From Apiotrichum sp. Y4204 (taxonomy: Eukaryota > Basidiomycota > Tremellomycetes > Trichosporonales > Trichosporonaceae), in NCBI GenBank assembly GCA_025531455.1, contig JAMYHL010000021.1:248001-312000 (forward strand): a stretch of 64,000 nucleotides of DNA, in the 5' to 3' direction. The notes below the pieces were generated by a model. That model saw nothing but the letters and a program-made list of their open reading frames with translations. It made no database searches and was not told where the DNA came from. A program made the translations under genes and the position numbers. This document shows positions 11,456-23,844 of the stretch, in pieces (position 1 is the stretch's first letter; the number at the start of each line of letters is the position of its first letter).

Positions 11456-11525
11456 ATCAGCACAGGTACTCCGGGCATGAAACAACGCGTCGCCATCGGC
11501 ACAGGTACTCTCCGGGCACGAAACA
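11456..11525 (+). repeat. Two near-identical 29-31 bp direct repeats
   Basis: Copies at 11456-11484 and 11495-11525 share CACAGGTACT, CCGGGCA and GAAACAA, differing by a CT insertion and two substitutions. Confidence 0.8.
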
Positions 11526-11728
11526 ATCCACACTCTCCGCCGTCCTTCGATTCCGTCTGGACTCATCCTGGACATCTTGGATTCCAGCTTCGATCCGCAC
11601 TTTTTATTTTCGCGCGTCTTCGCATTTTCCGACATTCCACCTCCCGACGTTGAACGGCCCTGGCCTCTGCCCGACGGACATTTGATAGAGTTGGCTGCGC
11701 GCACTGCGCGCGCACATGCACTGCATTC

Positions 11729-11803
11729 CATTGATGCAGCATCGGTATCAGTCGGTGCATTCCGAGCATATGCGGAGGAGCATTGATGCAGCATCAGTAT
11801 CAG
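11729..11803 (+). repeat. 24-bp direct repeat pair
   Basis: Copies at 11729-11752 and 11780-11803 share CATTGATGCAGCATC followed by GTATCAGT, with one or two differences. Confidence 0.8.
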
Positions 11804-12477
11804 TATCGCGTCGCGAGCAGACTGGCCCGCGGCCTTGCGGCCTTGGCCTCCTCGTCCCATCCTTATCGGGACACGTACGCTGGAGGGTGCAAACGCCGTT
11901 CCGCCCGGCCGGCCCGCAGCGTACCCCGCAAGGCACCATCTCGACGATTTGACAGAACATAGGAGCAGACGCCGCCAGTTCCTGTGCGTCTGGGCCTTGG
12001 CGTTGATCGGCCGCCGCCGCCGCGAGAGGATACAGTACATCTCTATGTCGTCCGACCTGTGCCGGCAGGATATGGAGGACTCATGATGAGGATGGGAGTG
12101 GGAATGGGAACGGAATGACATGGGATTGACACGGAATGGGGAATGACTGGAATGGAATGATGAGTGGGGTACTGATACGGGACTGGCATGATGTGATGGC
12201 ACGATGGAAGAATCATTGTCTATGTTGGACCGGAACAAACACAAACAAGATACACAGGTATGGCTAATGAACGGCGGGTGCTGAGGTCGAGGCAATGTCG
12301 GTGGTGGTTGAGTCGTGAGAAGAATAATGTCTGTTGGAAATCCGGAAATAACCTCGAGGGAGGACCTTCTCGAGTGGAAAGCTGCTGGTGTCCGTGGAGT
12401 AGAGAAGAAAGAGATTGTCCAGTATCATTACTGAATGGCGGCGGTCACTTAGTAAGGACCGAGCGGGATGAAGCTCG

Positions 12478-15400
12478 CTACAAGGCCTGGGGGAACATGA
12501 ACGTCTCGAGCTGGGGCATGGAGAATGTTTGTGGCGCGTCCTTGTCGCCAGCCGTGAGGGCTGTTCGCTTGAGTTCGTCAACCGCCTTGGCTGACGTGCG
12601 CGCGAGATACATCGTTTGACCGATACGGTCCATCTCGCCAATGATTGTGTCGGCCTCGAGAGCTGCATTTTGCGCGCCCTCGGTGTCGCCATTACGGCTG
12701 AGACGGTGAACCTCCTTGATGAGCACCTTTGCGATCATGCTCCACACGAGCACGACAAAAGCGTCTACGTCGGTGAACGGCTGAGAGTTAGCTGAGGCTG
12801 TACTAGCACGTCAACTCACAATCTGGGGCATGGCGCGGAAGAGGAGCACGCTCTTACGTGCCGCCTTCAGTGCCTCTGGGTTCTCGACGTCGATCGAGTT
12901 GATGTCGTGCAGCACCATATGTACAGCAGCAACCATGTGGTGAAGCATGAGGATGTTCGTCGGGATGACGGGCTCCGGCACGCCGTCCTGCTCAGCGTGC
13001 ATGCGGCGAACTACCGGGAACACGCCCTCGTCGCCGATACTGTTCATGAGCTGCTCGATCGCGAGCAGACACTCGCGGTAGTCGCGCGGCGTGCGGTACT
13101 TTGGCTGGTTGAGGTATTCTGGAGGCTTGGCCTGCATCGGATCGCGGTGGACAGTAAGCGTGTACTGCGCCCATGCCTGTGCGTATGGCGAGTCATCGGC
13201 CGGTTCCAGAAAGCACATCTTTGCAGCGCGCTCCAGAATCGCAACACACTTTACCCATTTGGTGCTGACGTCAGTAGGGCACCAGGAGACAATCATTCTC
13301 GTACTCACTATGGTGTGTCCATCTCAGCGCCGGCACCGCGATACAGGTCGCGGACCGTAACGTCGTCGCACTCGGACACAGCCCCGGACGCTATGTCCGA
13401 GAGGTGGCGACCAAACGGCGTCGTGATGTCTTCGTCGCGCATACCAACGGGGTATCCAGTCGCGAGAGACCCGCAACGGTCAATGGCGAAGACAGCCCAG
13501 CTAATGGTTAGCTCAGAGCCCTTGTACCAGCTACTCACAAAGCGTGGATACGCTCGCCGAGCTCGACAGCGTCCTCCGCCGGCGGAAGGAGGAAGAATCG
13601 GTTCCGCAGGAAAGGGTTGGTGGACTCTTCCGGCTTGTGGACACACGACTTTATGCGATGAAGGCCACACGACTGCACGAGGCGGATGGCCAAGCCGGCA
13701 AGACACCAGCCCTCGTGATGCCGCCCCGATGAATGAGAGTACGCTGACAAGAGCATGGCGGCTCGCACGGCGTCGATGAGGCGGTCAACAGTGGATGTCG
13801 AGGTGTCGAGGTGTTTGCACGAGAGCTCGAAGAAGTGCTTCTCCATAGTCGACATTTGGGGGCTGTTTGAGATTCGCGTCGCCCAGAGATACATTGCGTT
13901 GAGGAGTGCGAGACTTGGACGTCGGCGGTCGGAAAAGGTCATGCGGTAACGGAAACGCGGGACACTCATCTCAAAGAACAGGGATGCGTGCGCGAGGAAG
14001 CAGTCAAGAAGAAGAGCGCGCGACGCATCCATAAGACCGTCAAACTCACGACCCAAGCGCGCGAGCGATGCCGGTGATGCGGCATGACCTCTGCCTGGTG
14101 GTTTTCGCCGCTTGAACTTCTCCTCGTCCTTGACTGCACTGGCGTGTGGAGAGAAGAGGAACTCGCCTAGCCGTTCTGTCAGACCATCCACGGGGTTGAC
14201 GTCCGAGGTGTAGTGCAAGCTCGGGGAATGGTGGTACATGCTGGACGGGAGTGGTCGGGACGGCGTGGTTGAAGACGGGGTCCCCGGGTTGGTGGTGTTC
14301 CCTGTTCGTCCGACACGTCCAGGACCGTCATCCGGTGTTGTTGAGCCCGACGATAACCGGCATATGGACGCCGTCGGTAGAGCGATGTACGGCGAGTCGG
14401 ACATGTTGCCCATACTGGGGGCGGAGCCGTACCCTGATTGCGGGGTCTGCAAGGCCGATTGCAAGGCCGATGCAACCGGCGTCTGTACAGGTAACCACTG
14501 CTGCTGTTGCACTGCGGCGTTCGGGTCAGCAAATGAGCTGTACCCGTTCATGTATGGGGCCATGCCAATGATGGGCTGCGCGACTGGGTGAGATTGAGGT
14601 GTCTGCTGCTGTTGAGACTGCGCCGTCTGTTGTGGCTGCGGCGGGTTGACAAACGGTGACTGTTGTTGAAAGTCCCCGAACGGACTTGTCTGGAGAGCAG
14701 AGGTGGTCGATGCCATACTGCTCATGGCGGTCACCATTGCCGGGTCCATCGAGAGGCTGCCGCTGCCTCCGGATCCGCCGTAGTACTCGTACGGAATGGA
14801 CATTGACTGCTGAGGGGCCGGGGCATTGTACATCATGCCGGGCTGGAGATCCGTTAACTGCGAGACGATGTGTGGACCGTGCAAAAGCATGGAGGAGGGT
14901 TGCGTGGATGCGAGTGAGGCATTGGCATTTGCGAGGCCCATGTCATATGGTATCCGAGGACCAGAGGGACCTGCGGTGCCCAGACCGCCGGCTCCCATCG
15001 AGTGTTGCTTCTTGGGCTCCTTGACAGGCGGACCGTACTCGCACAGCTTGACATGCTTTACACAGTTTGTGCACGACGGCCGATCTCCCGAGCAACGCTA
15101 CGCGTCAGTGGCGGTTCACGGTCAGTGCGAACACGTCCGGATGGAGCTTCCATTGGAAGGCGCCGACTATCGGTCGACGTGATCTTCTCGTACTCACAAG
15201 TTTTCTGCGGCGACAGAACGTACATGCCCTGGGAGAAGTTAGTAAGATAGCAGCGTGCTGCGGTGCCTCTCAGGTGCCTTGGACAGTGTCGCCAGAGCAT
15301 CATTCGGAAAACATCTCTACTCACATGCCGCGTTTGAGACCGTAGTGAGGAAAGTGAGAGACGTCGACCTTGCGTGGTGCGGCGCCGAGCCCTGGGCGGG

Positions 15401-15512
15401 TCGCGTCCTCGTCGTCGAGGACGCTCAGTCCCCCGCTGCTGCCGACGCTGTTCGACCTGACTTCCGGTTCTGTTGGTCGTTTCTCGGATGCGCTTGGTGC
15501 CGGGTTGGTCAT
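12478..15512 (-). CDS. Zn2Cys6 fungal-specific transcription factor
   Basis: Six minus-strand exons: 15512-15325, 15238-15198, 15097-13539, 13500-13309, 13264-12830 and 12780-12478, totalling 905 residues in consistent phase. The zinc cluster is assembled across exons 1 to 3: MACTFCRRRKLRC then SGDRPSCTNCVKHVKLC (Cys at about 65, 68, 75, 82, 85 and 92), the C-x2-C-x6-C-x6-C-x2-C-x6-C pattern of Gal4-type DNA-binding domains. A Gln/Pro/Ser-rich linker follows (about residues 110-330). A fungal_trans middle-homology region covers about 340-620, including the LLDCFLAHASLFFEMSVPRF, MYLWATRISN, WCLAGLAIRLVQSCGLHR and ERIHAFWAVFAIDRC blocks. The target pathway cannot be read from sequence. The start at 15512 (MTNPAPSASEK) is preferred, although the frame stays open to 15809. 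Confidence 0.9.
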
Positions 15513-18500
15513 GTCCGTGTCTGTGGAATTAGGGGCCGCACAAACAAAGGCGGGCACGCGCGTCAGTAAGGCTTTCAGCAACAGATAAGTCGAGATATCC
15601 GGGATCGAGTCCGAGAGCAAGGCAACTCGGTGGTGGATGGCCCTGGCTCGTGGCCACCGGATGGGATGGGATTGGGCCTCCACTCTCCACAACCCCGAGA
15701 GACGCTTATCTTCCTCACGGCCTTCGTCCTTCGCAGGCTTGGGCCTCGCGTGACGAAGCCCGGAGCGTGCTCGCGGATGGCGGCCAGCGTATCCCACAGA
15801 CATACTCACTTTGGTGGCCGTGGCCGTTGCTTGTCCCGCTATCGCCGGGTAAGGGGTTCATCGCGTGCCGAGGGTGCCGAGGGCCGAGTCCTGAGGGCCA
15901 AAACGCGGCCGGCGTCGGTGGTGGTTGTAAAAGAGAGAGGCCGAGTGTATGCGAGTAACTTGAGCCCGACGGCAGCGGGCTACACTCGAAGAGAAAGATT
16001 GACGTGGTGAACGGATGGAGTGTAGGTAAGAGTCTTTCGTAGTCGACAACTAACTAGCTCGATAAGGTGGTGTTCAAAAGTCGGCCAGTTGGTCGCAAGT
16101 GGAGGAAAAACGAAAATAAAAAGCGGTGGCGCGGGGGGGCGGTAAATATGTGAATGTTGTCAAATGGCTTTGGATCGTGTGGGACAACTGCGGGGGGTTG
16201 AAGAACGACGAGATGCGGACGTGAACAGGAGAATATATCTGTAGTGGATGGGAGACAGTATCCCAGCTGGAGCGTGGGATGTGTGCAGCACAGCAAGGCG
16301 ACGAGGATATAGATGGTCGATCAAACGCCGACAGAGGACGAAAGCCAAGAAGCAGCAAGCATGAACCCCCCGCGGGGCAGAAACGGCGTTGGAATCGAGG
16401 AATCGGTGATGGGATATGGTACAGGTACACCAGACGACTGCGTGTCATGCATCACATCACATCTACATCCCTCTCGCCGACCGATTGGGTTTGCGGCTGC
16501 AATCTGTAATCATTCTCCTTCATCACACCAGTGTTCTGCTCATCTTTGACGTCGTCCTGGCATGTCCTCTGGGCATCTGCTGCTTTGCTCACGACCACTC
16601 TGCTTCCCGGCACTCGGCCCTCGCTCATACCGCTCGTTGTTCCTGTCACCTCCCCCTTGTCGGGTCCAGTCTCTTCGGCTTACCACATCGCGTCGTCGTA
16701 CACATGCAGTACATCAATGCTCAGAAAGATCCACAGGAACCACGGGATCAGCAGATCAACAGCAGGGTGGGTGGATCGCCCGAGATCTAGCACCACAACC
16801 ATGTCAACACCTTAATCATCCCCCATCGCCCCCGAGCACGTGATGACCTGCACAGCAAGCAGAGATCGCACAGGACAAGCAGGAGAATGCAGACGGCTCT
16901 AAGATTTGCTCTGAGATTTGCGCTCCTCTTCGCTTCCTCCTCTTCCCCCTCCAACTCGAGCGCACCATCGAAGTAATGCTAAAAAAAAATTGGCATCTGC
17001 AACAACAGAATAAGTGGCGGCCGCCACCGGCGCACCCCAGCAGAAGTAGCTCGGAAAGTCCGTCGGCTTCGGATCCGGGACTGTCTGCGGCAGGCTGCAT
17101 CGAACCACTACTCATGTGTTGTTCTGCTTGGGGTGGCATTCCTGACTCCTGACATGGCTGACATGGCGCGATTCCTGTTACTGTTTATCCTGGCAGCTGT
17201 AAGCCTTTTTAAGCCTGTGTCCATATTCCCCGAAGCGCGAGGCGCGGCGGTCAGGCACGCACCAAGGCCGAGACCGAGCCCGAGGCAGCACCACCGTACC
17301 GCCCGCAGCCAGCAGCATGCTTGTTGTCATCTGCTTACCTGCCGTCACGATCTTACGCGGCGATGGGCTCATTCCAGTGCGAGTGGGCCGGACGGTATAG
17401 CCGGCGTGGTTCTGGTGCACCGGGAAGCGGATGTACGCGGAATGCGGGACGGCGTCGGATTGGACGCGAGCGGCCAGCGTGTGCAGGCCGCGGGCGTCTG
17501 TCGGCGACGCTAGACTCATGAAAAACAGAGCTACAGAGGCTTGAGCGAAGATCGCGCGGACTGAAAAAAGCACAATGCACTCGCCCGATTTGTGTTCGTT
17601 GCAGTGCTGTTGGCCGATCATTGCCGTTACAAGAGTCTGGACGACCGGACAAACGCGGCATGTGGACGCGGCCTGCGGTATGGGCGGCCAACGTAGCAGG
17701 ATAAACTACAGCTCTGATGATGCTATGCGCTATGAGACTACGACAGCATACCTGGTCTGTGCGCGTTCTCGGCCCATGCGAGCGCCTGTTTCTCTGAGAA
17801 GTTCTGTATGGCTATCAGATATGCAGATACGCGGCATGAACCGCTGAGATGTTGATACTGCCACTTCACGGCCATTGACCAGTAGCCACTTCATGGTCCA
17901 TAACCAGTGACCATGAGGGGATGCCAGTAGATCGTGCAAGCAGCTAGCACGGCGCGAACGACTCCGTACGTCCATGCATCTCCTCCTTGTTCTAACGTAT
18001 TTATATCCGCCGACCGCCAGCGGCAGCCGCCGCCATCCTGGCGTTTGCAGTGATAATGTTCCAGAACTCCGCCACCTGCGCCCGTGCGAGGGTGGCGTCA
18101 AGGTGACGGTCCAAGCGACAAGGCTTGCGAGGTGCACGATAACACGTTCGTGGACGGGCCTCGTGGTGCACGGGCCGGACGTCGGCGGTGCGCATATGGA
18201 TATGCGCATGGATATCGCCGGGCCGCGAAAGAGCGCGGAGGAGGGGGCCGATGTCGTGTGCTGCGCCGCAATAGTCCAATGAGCATGGAGGGGTGGGAGT
18301 GGACGCAAGATCCGAAGTGCCCCAGTACAGGCATCTATGATCGCTCGGGACGGTCCTCAACCGGGGTCCGTGCGCGACTGTGATAGTACGTGCGCATGGC
18401 CGCCGGTCACGATTGTTGGGCCTGTTGGGGTGTCAGTGGCGCCCGCGACCGGAAGCGACGCCTGGAGCCTGCCGATGTGATGTCAGTAAGAATGTCAGAG

Positions 18501-18666
18501 ACCAGAGAGTGTAGGATCAATATGGGAGATGCGGAAGTTCGATCGGTTCGTTCACGCGTGGATCAGCGACAATACTCATCCATCCTGTTTGAGGTGAGAC
18601 TCGCCCGCGAGCGTACATCATACAATACCACCCGGATCAGTACAACAAGACAAGAACGCAGGAACA
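15513..18666. other. Intergenic region, about 3.1 kb
   Basis: I could not support a gene here. Open frames on both strands are short and Ser/Arg/His-rich, with no recognisable domain. One minus-strand frame ending at 18001 (with LDRHLDATLARAQVAEFW) has a protein-like character but no clear start or splice support. Bases 16981-16990 form a short A run. Confidence 0.4.
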
Positions 18667-19623
18667 CTACTCGCACGCTGCCGCCGCAAGACTCTCAAAA
18701 AACAGGCGCGGCGCACGAATCCCAGGACAGACGGCGAGGCGCCCGCGCTCGCTCTTCCCGTCCCACGCACGGTGGAGGAGGACATCGGCCGCGGGCCGCC
18801 CAACCGTGTTCCTCAGTGCGCGATGTGCGCGGCAGCGGGCGAGCGCTGTATCGAGTGCGTGGGCGCGTGCGCAGATCTCCGCGCTCGCGCCCTCGCGCGC
18901 CGCGCGGGGAAGAATACCAGCTGCAATGAGTGCCGGGCGCGGCGGACGGCGGCGCAGCGCCTTCATCAGCGTGCGTCGCAGCGTCAGGCGCAGGAGCTTG
19001 TCGTGTGCTGCAGAGAGGCGGACCGCCTGAATGTCAGTAAACCCGAACCCCAGCTTGGAGAGAATTGAGAACCTGGGGCTGTGTGGAGCACAGGCCGCGC
19101 CGCAGCCCCGCAGCGCGCAGCACCTTGGCTTGGCTTGGCCTCGCCAGGGAGGTACAGTAGGTGACTTACCGCCGGACTAGCCCAGTACGTCCCTGCGCGG
19201 ACCGCCGCAACGACGCCGGCGCCGCGAAGCGTGCCGCGCCGCACGAGTTCGAGCGGGTCGGGGCGGAGCGCGAGCGGCGAGAAGAGCGCGTGGTTGACGC
19301 GTGAAGGGGCCGTCTACCATCAGTCTGAGTATCATTCGCCATGGGCTGCGACTCACGCTCCGGATCCACACGGCGCGCAGGTACGCGTCGTCCTCTACGC
19401 CCGTGAGGGGCTCGACGACGCGGGAGAGGACGCCGAGGTCGGACGGGCAGAGAAAGGTCAGGATGTGTGTGCGCAGTTCGGCGGGGAGGGCGAGGAACGC
19501 GAGCGCAAAGGGCGTGAGATGGAGGATAATGCCGTCAGCGCCGGGAAGCATGGCGGCGTTGGCGTCGGCGTCGGCGGCGAGAGGATCGATGCTGCCGATG
19601 GAATCGTCGGCCGCGGCGCCCAT
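18667..19623 (-). CDS. Small protein with F-box-like N-terminus and RPEL-like motif
   Basis: Three minus-strand exons, all phase 0: 19623-19357, 19313-19170 and 19026-18667, giving 256 residues. After an acidic N-terminus, FALAFLALPAELRTHILTFL followed by CPSDLGVLSRV resembles the first helices of an F-box (LPxELxxxILxFLxxxDLxxLSRV), at about residues 40-70. In the last exon, LRLTLRRTLMKALRRRP leads to PALIAAGILPR, close to the RPEL consensus (LxxxLxxRPxxxxLxxxxIL) that binds G-actin in other proteins. The rest is Arg/Ala-rich. No single family name covers the combination that I know of. Splice donors and acceptors are good (GTGAGT, GTAAGT, TAG, CAG), so I believe the gene is real. The function is unknown. 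Confidence 0.65.
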
Positions 19624-20220
19624 TGTGAATGGGTGAGTGGGTGGTTGAGCGAGTGAATGTGGATTGTAACGAGGGCCTTGTTGGTCATATGTGTGTGTGC
19701 AGAACCTCGGAATGTTTAGCTGCCACCCATTCTCAATGATCTCATGGCGGCGGGCCGCACTCGCACTCCCACTGTCGTAACGTGAAACGTCCCATCGTGA
19801 GACGTTTCCAAAGCTGCAACGCATGCCTCATCCTCCTATCACAGGCTTTGAAGAACAGACATGCGTATCCGCTGCTTATCCTGCTTATGCTGACGTGTCT
19901 CGACCCATTCGATGCTGACCCAAATGCGTCGTTTCGTTCGCGTGGTCCCGACCGACGACCAACGGCCATGTTCCTAGGTCCTGTCGTACTGTGGTCGTAC
20001 ATTAGCACACGTCGCCATCCCCATCTCCAAATCTCTGGAACTAATAATGAGTGCTATACATGTACACACAGGCGCTGCCGCCCGCGACAGCGCGATGACT
20101 CTGTGGATTACGGCGCTATGAGTGTCCAAACTAAAGAATAAGAGTAGTAAAGGTCCACAGTGGGGACGGCTCGCGGCCGCGAGCTCTAATCTAAGACAAA
20201 CAAGGGTAATAGTGCCAGTG
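19624..20220. other. Intergenic region
   Basis: About 600 nt between two minus-strand genes: the promoter of the F-box-like gene and the 3' UTR of the UBA gene. Nothing else is recognised. Confidence 0.5.
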
Positions 20221-21388
20221 CTAAAACGCGCGCCCGATCGAGTCGGCTCGCGGACGCGCCGGCGAGTGCATCGACTGCGCGTCCGACCCCGGCCCGCTAC
20301 TACCGCTGCTCCCGCTGCCGCTGGCGTTCTGCGACTGGTACCAGCCATAAAACGAGGTCACGGACTGGACGCGCGAGTGGGTGCGGTACGAAATGTTGTC
20401 GCGCGAGCGGGAGCGCTTCGTGTCGGATATCGGAGAGATGCCACTCGAGCTGAGACTCGGGCTGATTCCGCGCGCGTGCGTGTTGATCGGGCTCACACCG
20501 ATGGGGCCGGTCGGTGAGTAGTACCGCCTGCTCATGGCGTCGTCGTTGAGCGGAACGGATACGGGGCGTGGTGTCGGTGTCGGTGATGACCGGACGTCGT
20601 CGGGCGAGTGCCGCAATGGAGGAGTCATCGACTGCGAGCTGCGCGGAGTGGTCGGCATCGGCACGCTCGTCTCCCCATCCTCCTCTCCCTGATCCGGCTC
20701 GGCGCCCGGATTCGCAATCGCCGAAACACTCTCCGCCGACAGATTGTGCAGGTGATGCGTGATATTCGCGTACGAGTAGTTGGCATGGTAGGAGTAGCTG
20801 CCCCTTCCGGTGGACTTTGCGTACGGACTCGAGCTCGGCAAGCGCTCGTGCTCGTCATCCATCGGAAACGACTGCGAGCTCTCCAGCGCGGCACTGAGCA
20901 CAGTCAGGCGCTTATCTCGCAGACTCGGGCGCAGGTCCTGGTCCTTGAACCACTGCCGCATCGCGTTGTTCTCCAGCCGCCCCTGGCATATCGGACAGTC
21001 GGGATTGTTGTTCAGCGGGTGCGTGTCGTGAATCGCGAGCTCGATCGCGAGAGCCACATCGTTGCGCGCGTACACCAGCGCATTCCGCGCCGTCGCCTTC
21101 TGGAACCCCAACCGCTGCAGGTGCGACACGCTCAGCTCGTCCACCGGTCCCGGATCCCGGCGCCGTGACCGCGGGCGATGAAACCAACCCCGTCGCGAGT
21201 CCGCTGCAGTGTCAGTTCTGGGCATCTCATGGTGGCAGTATTTAGCCTCCCCCCTCTCGTCAGCCTGTAGTGGCCGCGTCGAATACTGCATGCTGGCTCC
21301 GGAGGCCACTCTCGCCAGCGACGGCGACCGCCCTGCATTCCATTTACACTTCACGGACCGCGCTTGGCGTCACCCACTCACCACTCAT
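20221..21388 (-). CDS. UBA-domain protein, Ser/Pro-rich (copy A)
   Basis: Two minus-strand exons: 21388-21382 (ATGAGTG, 7 nt) and 21203-20221, giving 329 residues. Residues 24-61 form a UBA domain: VSHLQRLGFQKATARNALVY then ARNDVALAIELAI, with the LGF loop, the A-x2-AL helix and the DV-x2-AI-x2-L third helix. A CPIC dipeptide pair follows, and then about 230 residues rich in Ser, Pro and Thr with repeated SP/TP phosphorylation-type sites. UBA domains bind ubiquitin, but nothing else identifies a pathway. The architecture (a tiny first exon, phase-1 intron, a short basic WFHRPR segment, UBA, then a disordered tail) matches the gene at 29.7-31.2 kb, so the two are probably ancient paralogues. 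Confidence 0.78.
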
Positions 21389-23844
21389 GTTCGGTATCCC
21401 AGACGTCGGGAGCAGCGAGTCGCGCGTGAGTCGTAGTCTCCCTTCGGGGGCTGCCGGAGCAGATGAGATGGCGGTCATCTTTCAGAAATTATCAAATTAT
21501 ATGGCAAGTTGAAGAAACGCGGACGCGGAACGGTGGACGGCTGCCGAGGGTGGGCCGTGGCTGTGGGAGCAGCCGGCGCTCTGGAGCGAGGCGGTGAGGA
21601 GGTGAGGAGTGGAGAGGGTCGGCGCGGGTAGGGGTCCGGGGGAGGGGGAGGGGAAGGGAAAGGAGGATAGCAGGCGGGAGAGGGGTGATAGCGGGGACGA
21701 GAGGGACAACGATAAGGAGGACGACAAGAGTGGTAGATTGTCGAGGGGAGTCCGGTCTTGGTTGGCTCGATCGGGCTGTTCTCAGGTCGAGTGTCGAATG
21801 AGTAGAGTATCTGCTGTGTTGCTGTGCGGTGAAGTGGGTGCTGTAGGAGGAGTACGGAGTGCGGCGTACAGGTATCGAGCCAGGTCCCGCCAGCACCAGG
21901 TCCGCAAGGTCCACAGGTCCCGAGGTCCGGCGAGGCAATAGAAGTGGGTGATTCCGATGACTGACCACTACTTTGATGGAGTGGGAGAGATCGCAACTCG
22001 CAAGTACAACTCGCAGTGGGTTTGCGACAGAGCTCCTTCCCGTGCTCCAAAGCTCCATGCTACATGCTCCATGCCCCGATCTGTAATCTGGTCTGCAGAG
22101 TGAACTGTGCTCCTAACTTTGACCTCACCCCATGACAACGGTGGTGCCGCGGTTGTGCACCGAGAGCAACTGAGCCTGGGGTTACTCAGGACGCTTCCAG
22201 TGTACCAGCGTTTAATGTTCAGGTCTCGTAGATCCCCGGTGCGCCAGCCACGCGAGCTCGATCGTGGGGTGCCGTCACTCGACCTGGTTCCCGCTGGCAC
22301 GGTGCTGGAAGCAGAGCCAGAAGTGCGGCGCGCCGGCGCCAGAAGCGCCAGAAGCTCCAAGCCCCACTGGTCGCCTGTGGCCACCTTTGCACCTTTGCGA
22401 TTGCCGCGAAAACGGCCGCGGAAAAGGAGACTTTGAGACCTTTGCAATCTTTGGGTACCTTGGGTACCTTGGGTGCTTTGGGAGATTGCCGCATCCTGCC
22501 AAAACTTTGTGTGCTGCTCAACGTAATCCACCCAGCCGAGCCCTGCCTGATGAGGCAACTCCCTGCCCGCACCCCGGGCCTGCTGCCCGTCCTCCATTGT
22601 TCCCGTCCCTCTTCCCAGGACTTGCACTGTTCCCAGCAGACACTGCAGCAACTGTGCTCCACTGACGATTGGCCAAAGTAGCCATTCGGATTGCTCATGC
22701 CTGGGCCATGCTGTCACCACGAGCGCCACACTATGGTGTAGACGTGTAGACATGCAGATCGCAGATCGCGAAATGGTTGCTCGTTGTGGCAGGCGCGGAG
22801 GTAGCGGGAACGTCCTTAAGGATGCACCAGGCACGGTGCGCACAGCGCACTCAGACGGAGCAGTGCGCCGTGGAGAAGGACTGGAACATTTCTGTACATC
22901 TGAGTGCGGACCTGGGTCTCCGAAATGCATGCGCCGACGAGGATATAGTCCAACATTGTCAATTGATTGCTCCCAGCCGCAAAACGGCCTGTTTAGAACA
23001 TTTATAGCTCTTTTGATAAGAGTCAAGTGGCGCATGTTTGATCGACATGCATATATAATGATCAGCGATCCAATGTCGATCAGATGATACAGTAAAGGGG
23101 CAGAGAGGAGGAGGGATCGACGGGGTGTGTGTGAGACACACATACCAGAGGTAGGATGTCGCTGTCACAAATCTCCCATCGTCTCCATAACCTTTCTCCC
23201 TATGATCCCCTAGGATCTCCTACCGGATCACTTCCCATGCCCCCCCCCCCCCTGCATTCCCCAACGTGGTCTCCTTTCTATTGCCCCGATGTGTGGAGAT
23301 ATGGCTGAAACGCCTACCCTTACTTACCCTACGCGACACTACAAAACCACTTGCTCCTTAGCTCGGTCCCCAGCATCGCGAAAAAGATGGTGTTGAGGGC
23401 ATTGCCGTACATCTCCACATTCCAAATGTTCTATCTAGCCTTGACGCAAGCTTCCTAACCAACCTTCCCGAGTCGTGAAAGTTCAAAGTTGAACGCTCAG
23501 CGCCGAACTGGACACTCTGCTGATAAGCGTTGGGACTTTGCTTTGGGTTCGGATGGATCTTGCGCTCGAGGACCGTTGCGTCTAATTGCACACTTTTGAG
23601 TGGAAGCGATGTGGAGGTTTCTGGACTGAATCGTTGTGCGTGAACGTGTGAGTTGTGAGTGTGCGTGAGTGGTTAACAGGTCTTGTGGTGCGGTTAGATG
23701 TTCTAGTGCCTCGACGCGCTTCTCGTAACTGGTACTTGAATACATTCGAATTTATACACTGTCCGTGGTCGGCAGAATAGTTGGAGGTGGTAGTCAACCT
23801 CGGGGGCGAGCCAGAGTGGTTATGAGGGCTCGTTTGTGTCGCGC
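21389..23844. other. Intergenic region, about 2.5 kb
   Basis: The first 600 nt upstream of the UBA gene are CT-rich on its coding strand (leader or promoter). A 391-residue minus-strand open frame (21968-23143) is low-complexity and judged spurious. A short TTGGGTACC repeat lies at 22450-22485 and a run of about 12 C at 23239-23251. No gene is supported. Confidence 0.45.

Larger units (their letters stand above)
11074..12477. other. Intergenic region with small direct repeats
   Basis: No gene is supported. A 303-residue minus-strand open frame spans 11384-12295, but it is compositionally simple (His/Ser/Arg) and matches no family I know. Two pairs of short direct repeats are listed separately. 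Confidence 0.45.

Noticed and set aside
11384..12295. 303-residue minus-strand open frame
   Set aside because: Simple Ser/His/Arg composition, internal repeats translated in frame, and no splice signals or family resemblance.
21968..23143. 391-residue minus-strand open frame
   Set aside because: Low-complexity repeats (GTQGTQ-like) and no recognisable domain. Overlapping frames on the other strand are equally long.
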